7,392 nucleotides of DNA, taken from positions 1 through 7,392 of the forward strand of contig MHKK01000025.1 in NCBI GenBank assembly GCA_001818365.1, in the 5' to 3' direction. Positions within the stretch are counted from its first letter, which is position 1. The number at the start of each line of letters is the position of its first letter. Origin of the DNA: Candidatus Komeilibacteria bacterium RIFCSPHIGHO2_01_FULL_52_14 (GTDB taxonomy: Bacteria > Patescibacteriota > Patescibacteriia > UBA1558 > 2-01-FULL-52-15). The notes beneath the pieces are model-generated. The model did not search any database, had not been told where the DNA came from, and worked only from the letters and a program-made list of their open reading frames with translations. The position numbers and the translations under genes are program-made. Positions 5,653 to 7,392 of the stretch are shown piece by piece.

Positions 5653-6360
5653 TCAGGCCACCTCCTCCTTGCCGAAGAGCTCGTTCGCGAGCGCTTCGAC
5701 GTTCTCGCCCTCGACCTCGCCGAGGGCTTCCCAACGCGCGACCGCGAACTTGCCGAACCGACCGCGGCACGTCGGGCGGAAATCGCCCAATCCGGCCTTG
5801 GTCCCCGCCACCTCGAAGAGCTTCCTAACGGTCTCCATGTGGATCTCGGAATCGAGGATCCGCACGGTCACCTGAAAGCCCCAGCGGTTGAACTTGGGCC
5901 GCACGATGCACACCGCGACGCCGTCCTTCGGGTTCCTCCCCCGCTTCACGTCGACCTTCCACTCCTGGCAGGTCGGCGGGAACTCGAGGAACTCCTCCTC
6001 GAGCTCCAGGATCGAAGGAACGATCGAATCCTTGGCGGTCGAGAGCTGCATCTTGCCCGTCTTGACCTTCCTGCCCGCGTTCACGAGGCAGGCGAGCAGG
6101 TTGTCGGCGGGAAAGCCGTACTTGCCCGTTGCCGGGTTCGTGCAGACCTTGCGCTGCGCGTCCTGTTCCTGCGTGATGTCGGTCCTCGGCTGCGAGCGCT
6201 GGCGCTTGCGGAGACCCTCGAGCTGCTCGAGGGTCATCGGGTTCATGAGGTACGGCGTCTTGGAGACGCACGTGATCTTCACGATGCGGATCTTGTCGGT
6301 CTTGGGCGCCGTTGCGTCGCCCACGGCCGCGATGTTCGGAACCTGTCTGCCTTTGCTCAC
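5653..6360 (-). CDS. Hypothetical phage-like protein, 235 aa, GTG start
   Basis: The start is GTG at 6358-6360 (minus), because GGAGG stands 4 nt upstream; the longer frame to 6441 would begin inside the promoter. After a short polar leader the protein reads KIRIVKITCVSKTPYLMNPMT, then a Lys/Arg/Gln-rich helix, GKYGFPADNLLACLVNAGRK (about 80-100), a strand-rich centre with WKVDVKRG and VRPKFNRWGFQVTVRI, and near the end AGTKAGLGDFRP...GRFGKFAVARWE. The order 'LMN / G-GFPA--L---L--AG / RP-F-RW / AG---GLGDFRP---GRFG-F-V' is, from memory, that of unassigned proteins in phages and plasmids. Its glycine-rich close resembles RAMP/Cas7-like folds, but this is unverified. Gene and start are well supported; the function is not. 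First gene of the minus-strand block, with its own promoter and terminator. Confidence 0.85.
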   Translation of the reverse strand: MSKGRQVPNIAAVGDATAPKTDKIRIVKITCVSKTPYLMNPMTLEQLEGLRKRQRSQPRTDITQEQDAQRKVCTNPATGKYGFPADNLLACLVNAGRKVKTGKMQLSTAKDSIVPSILELEEEFLEFPPTCQEWKVDVKRGRNPKDGVAVCIVRPKFNRWGFQVTVRILDSEIHMETVRKLFEVAGTKAGLGDFRPTCRGRFGKFAVARWEALGEVEGENVEALANELFGKEEVA

Positions 6361-6376
6361 GGTTCCTCCGTAGAAT

Positions 6377-6403
6377 GGACATCCATGTCCAGGAAATCTG
6401 GAC
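6377..6403 (-). promoter_or_regulatory. Overlapping alternative hairpins in the 235-aa gene leader
   Basis: GTCCAG/CTGGAC (6387-6392 with 6398-6403) and GGACAT/ATGTCC (6377-6382 with 6385-6390) are both perfect 6-bp stems that share bases 6387-6390, so only one can form at a time. They lie between an upstream AAGGAGG (6412-6418 on the minus strand) and the real ribosome site next to the GTG start. This could be a small switch or an operator; the role is inferred. Confidence 0.4.
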
Positions 6404-6431
6404 TGGGCCACCTCCTTAGAGATGACCGAAG

Positions 6432-6460
6432 ACCGTATCAAAAAATACCCTCAGTGTCAA
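6432..6460 (-). promoter_or_regulatory. Promoter of the minus-strand block
   Basis: On the minus strand TTGACA (6455-6460), a 17-bp spacer ending in TGA, and TACGGT (6432-6437) form a good sigma-70-type promoter, with start near 6425. It reads into the 235-aa gene from the extreme right edge of the putative element, about 25 bases inside ychF-end copy C. Confidence 0.65.
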
Positions 6461-6478
6461 GATTATGCTTAAAAAACA

Positions 6479-6514
6479 GTGCTCGACGGCGACGTGATGT
6501 ATTTTCATTTAAAT
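6479..6514 (+). repeat. ychF 3'-end repeat, copy C
   Basis: Read in frame this encodes VLDGDVMYFHLN, clearly like a YchF C-terminus; the frame then runs on as EAA to a TGA at 6524-6526. Bases 6485-6510 match copy B at 23 of 26 positions. No ychF coding sequence precedes it, so it is an orphaned gene end. It is the expected far-side relic if a segment recombined into the end of ychF and supplied a substitute end. It lies between two outward-facing promoters. Confidence 0.65.
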
Positions 6515-6522
6515 GAGGCGGC

Positions 6523-6551
6523 TTGACGTTTTAAAACGCACATGCTATTTT
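6523..6551 (+). promoter_or_regulatory. Promoter of the 160-aa gene
   Basis: TTGACG (6523-6528), 17 bases, then TATTTT (6546-6551) gives 5 of 6 and 4 of 6 matches at optimal spacing. Transcription would start near 6558, leaving a leader of about 70 nt before the 160-aa gene. The -35 overlaps the end of the residual frame of ychF-end copy C. Confidence 0.65.
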
Positions 6552-6630
6552 CACGCGTCACTTGTTCTTATTTTTTATAGAGGCAGCCAGTTCTCCCATA
6601 CGGCTCTCACCTAAACGGAGAGGAGACACG

Positions 6631-7113
6631 ATGACTCTGTGGAGACGTTGCAAACCGCCCGAGTCCGTACCGGAAGTAACCCCGCCCGCCGAGCTTACCA
6701 TGCCGCCAGGGCTCATGGTGCCGTCCCCGAGCGTGGACCATTCCAAAGCTAGGGATAACGGCGAGTTGATGATGCAGATCCTGCTCGCCGGAAAACCGTT
6801 CCTCGTCGCAGGTCTTTCGCTCATCGGCGAGCATGGGTACATCGTGCGCTCCGTCGGCATCTACGAAGGAGTCGACCGGACAGGCAATACCTTCCAGGGC
6901 CTGCGCGGCTGGACAGTCCACGCCGGCCATCCAAAACATCGCCTCAACCGCCTGAGGTACATCGACAGCAGACAGGGTGACGCGAACCTCGCTCTTCCCA
7001 ACACCATGGTGTACCTCGTTGGCGAAGTAGACCCGAAGCTTCTCGATGAAAGCGCCGATCACGCCAAGGTCGAGAAGATCATCGAGTACGCCATGGCCCA
7101 GATCCACGACTAG
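6631..7113 (+). CDS. Hypothetical protein, 160 aa
   Basis: I do not recognise this family. The ATG at 6631 is chosen because AGGAG (6621-6625) is 5 nt upstream; a longer frame to 6562 would begin at the transcription start. Residues about 9-34 are proline-rich (KPPESVPEVTPPAEL, MPPGLMVPSPS), typical of a flexible tail. A compact domain follows: GELMMQILLAGKPFLVAGLSLIGEHGYIVRSVGIYEGVDRTG, TFQGLRGWTVHAGHP, a basic stretch, TMVYLVGEVDPK and a C-terminal helix VEKIIEYAMAQIHD. There is no signal peptide or membrane span, so it is probably cytoplasmic. It has its own promoter and a strong terminator and is transcribed alone. Confidence 0.8.
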   Translation: MTLWRRCKPPESVPEVTPPAELTMPPGLMVPSPSVDHSKARDNGELMMQILLAGKPFLVAGLSLIGEHGYIVRSVGIYEGVDRTGNTFQGLRGWTVHAGHPKHRLNRLRYIDSRQGDANLALPNTMVYLVGEVDPKLLDESADHAKVEKIIEYAMAQIHD

Positions 7114-7138
7114 CAGGGGCTCGCTGCCCGAGCACGGC

Positions 7139-7178
7139 ATGCCCACCGAGTAGGTCAACGAAAGGTGGGTATTTTTTT
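7139..7178 (+). terminator. Intrinsic terminator of the 160-aa gene
   Basis: ATGCCCACC (7139-7147) pairs with GGTGGGTAT (7164-7172), with one G-U, around a 16-nt loop, and the stem runs into seven T's (7172-7178). It lies 26 bases after the stop. This is the most typical Rho-independent terminator in the window. Confidence 0.85.
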
Positions 7179-7181
7179 ACA

Positions 7182-7210
7182 TGGACGAGCGTACGATATT
7201 GAGATACAAT
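7182..7210 (+). promoter_or_regulatory. Probable promoter of the last gene
   Basis: TGGACG (7182-7187, 4 of 6), a 17-bp spacer, then TACAAT (7205-7210, 5 of 6) directly after the terminator. The leader to the ATG at 7303 would be about 85 nt and includes AAGGAGG (7221-7227), which has no start codon at a normal distance. Confidence 0.5.
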
Positions 7211-7302
7211 TGAACAGTAAAAGGAGGCCCAAGACGTCTCAATGCAGAGAGGCGAACGCGTTCTTCCACTTCAACAAGCTCCATTTCCACAGGGAGGGAC
7301 CG

Positions 7303-7392
7303 ATGGCAAAACGAAGGGCAGTGCGGCCGTGTCACGCAAAGCGCCGGAAGTTCTGGTACCTCGTTCGGAGGATAACCGCCGCGCTCGCGGCC
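7303..7392 (+). CDS. N-terminus of an unidentified gene, cut by the window end
   Basis: The ATG at 7303 has GGGAGGG a few bases upstream, the same style of ribosome site as the gene at 63. Thirty codons are visible, reading MAKRRAVRPCHAKRRKFWYL and then VRRITAALAA: a very basic start followed by the beginning of a more hydrophobic Ala/Leu stretch, which could be a membrane anchor or a nucleic-acid-binding N-terminus. An overlapping frame from ATG 7242 is also open to the end but has no ribosome site at proper spacing. Too short to assign. Confidence 0.6.
   Translation, partial: MAKRRAVRPCHAKRRKFWYLVRRITAALAA

Larger units (their letters stand above)
1876..6514. mobile_element. Putative integrative segment at the ychF 3' end
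   Basis: The segment is bounded by ychF-end copies B and C in the same orientation. Everything coding inside is on the minus strand, opposite to both flanks: 235-aa phage-like protein, XPD/DinG-type helicase, 116-aa protein. A promoter fires inward from the right edge (6432-6460) and a terminator closes the left edge (1912-1951). About 1.5 kb consists of two non-coding hairpin arrays, a low coding density for a streamlined genome. Elements that insert into the 3' end of a gene and restore its last codons are well known. No integrase or transposase is visible, so it may be a non-autonomous or degraded element, or the recombinase may lie elsewhere. The boundaries are inferred. Confidence 0.5.

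Noticed and set aside
5839..6516. 225-codon plus-strand frame opposite the 235-aa gene
   Set aside because: Composition (His/Arg/Leu-rich) is typical of an antisense shadow, and the opposite strand has promoter, ribosome site and terminator.
7242..7392. Alternative start of the last gene at ATG 7242
   Set aside because: AAGGAGG at 7221-7227 is too far (14 nt) and the frame from 7303 has a properly placed GGGAGGG; without the rest of the gene it stays the second choice.

Overview
The window most resembles a compact bacterial genome, plausibly Patescibacteria/CPR (Parcubacteria-like). The reasons are a 353-residue YchF, small lineage-specific hypothetical genes, strong GGGAGG/AAGGAGG ribosome sites and well-spaced sigma-70-type promoters. 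This taxonomic guess is an inference. No rRNA, tRNA, CRISPR array or recognisable integrase is visible.

Layout. Bases 63-581 hold a small hypothetical gene with a hairpin behind it. Bases 645-1824 hold ychF with its own consensus promoter and a leader dominated by a 16-bp perfect hairpin. From about 1876 to 6514 lies what I read as a foreign, probably integrative segment inserted at the 3' end of ychF. The codons for the YchF C-terminus (DGDVVHFHFN-like) occur three times: at the real gene end (1792-1824), again 52 bp further on (1876-1908), and about 4.6 kb away (6479-6514). Between the last two copies all three genes are on the minus strand: a 235-aa protein of phage-like appearance (5653-6360), a DinG/XPD-type helicase with four cysteines placed for an iron-sulphur cluster (3217-5013), and a 116-aa basic protein (1986-2336). 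A minus-strand promoter sits at the right edge and a minus-strand terminator at the left edge.

The two long gaps of this segment (2337-3216 and 5014-5652) are not empty. Each carries an array of hairpins at a period of about 100 nt, with the hairpins closed on the plus strand by CCCCGMAG or a close variant (CTKCGGGG in front of the hairpin on the minus strand). The stem sequences differ between units but remain self-complementary. I do not recognise this array as a named element, and it is the most interesting object in the window.

Right of the segment (6523 onward) the plus-strand flank resumes: a promoter, a 160-aa hypothetical gene (6631-7113), a strong intrinsic terminator, another promoter, and the start of a further gene (7303 to the window end). 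How the helicase, the 235-aa protein and the arrays cooperate is unknown. The arrangement suggests a mobile-element replication, defence or guide-RNA-like module, but this is speculation.
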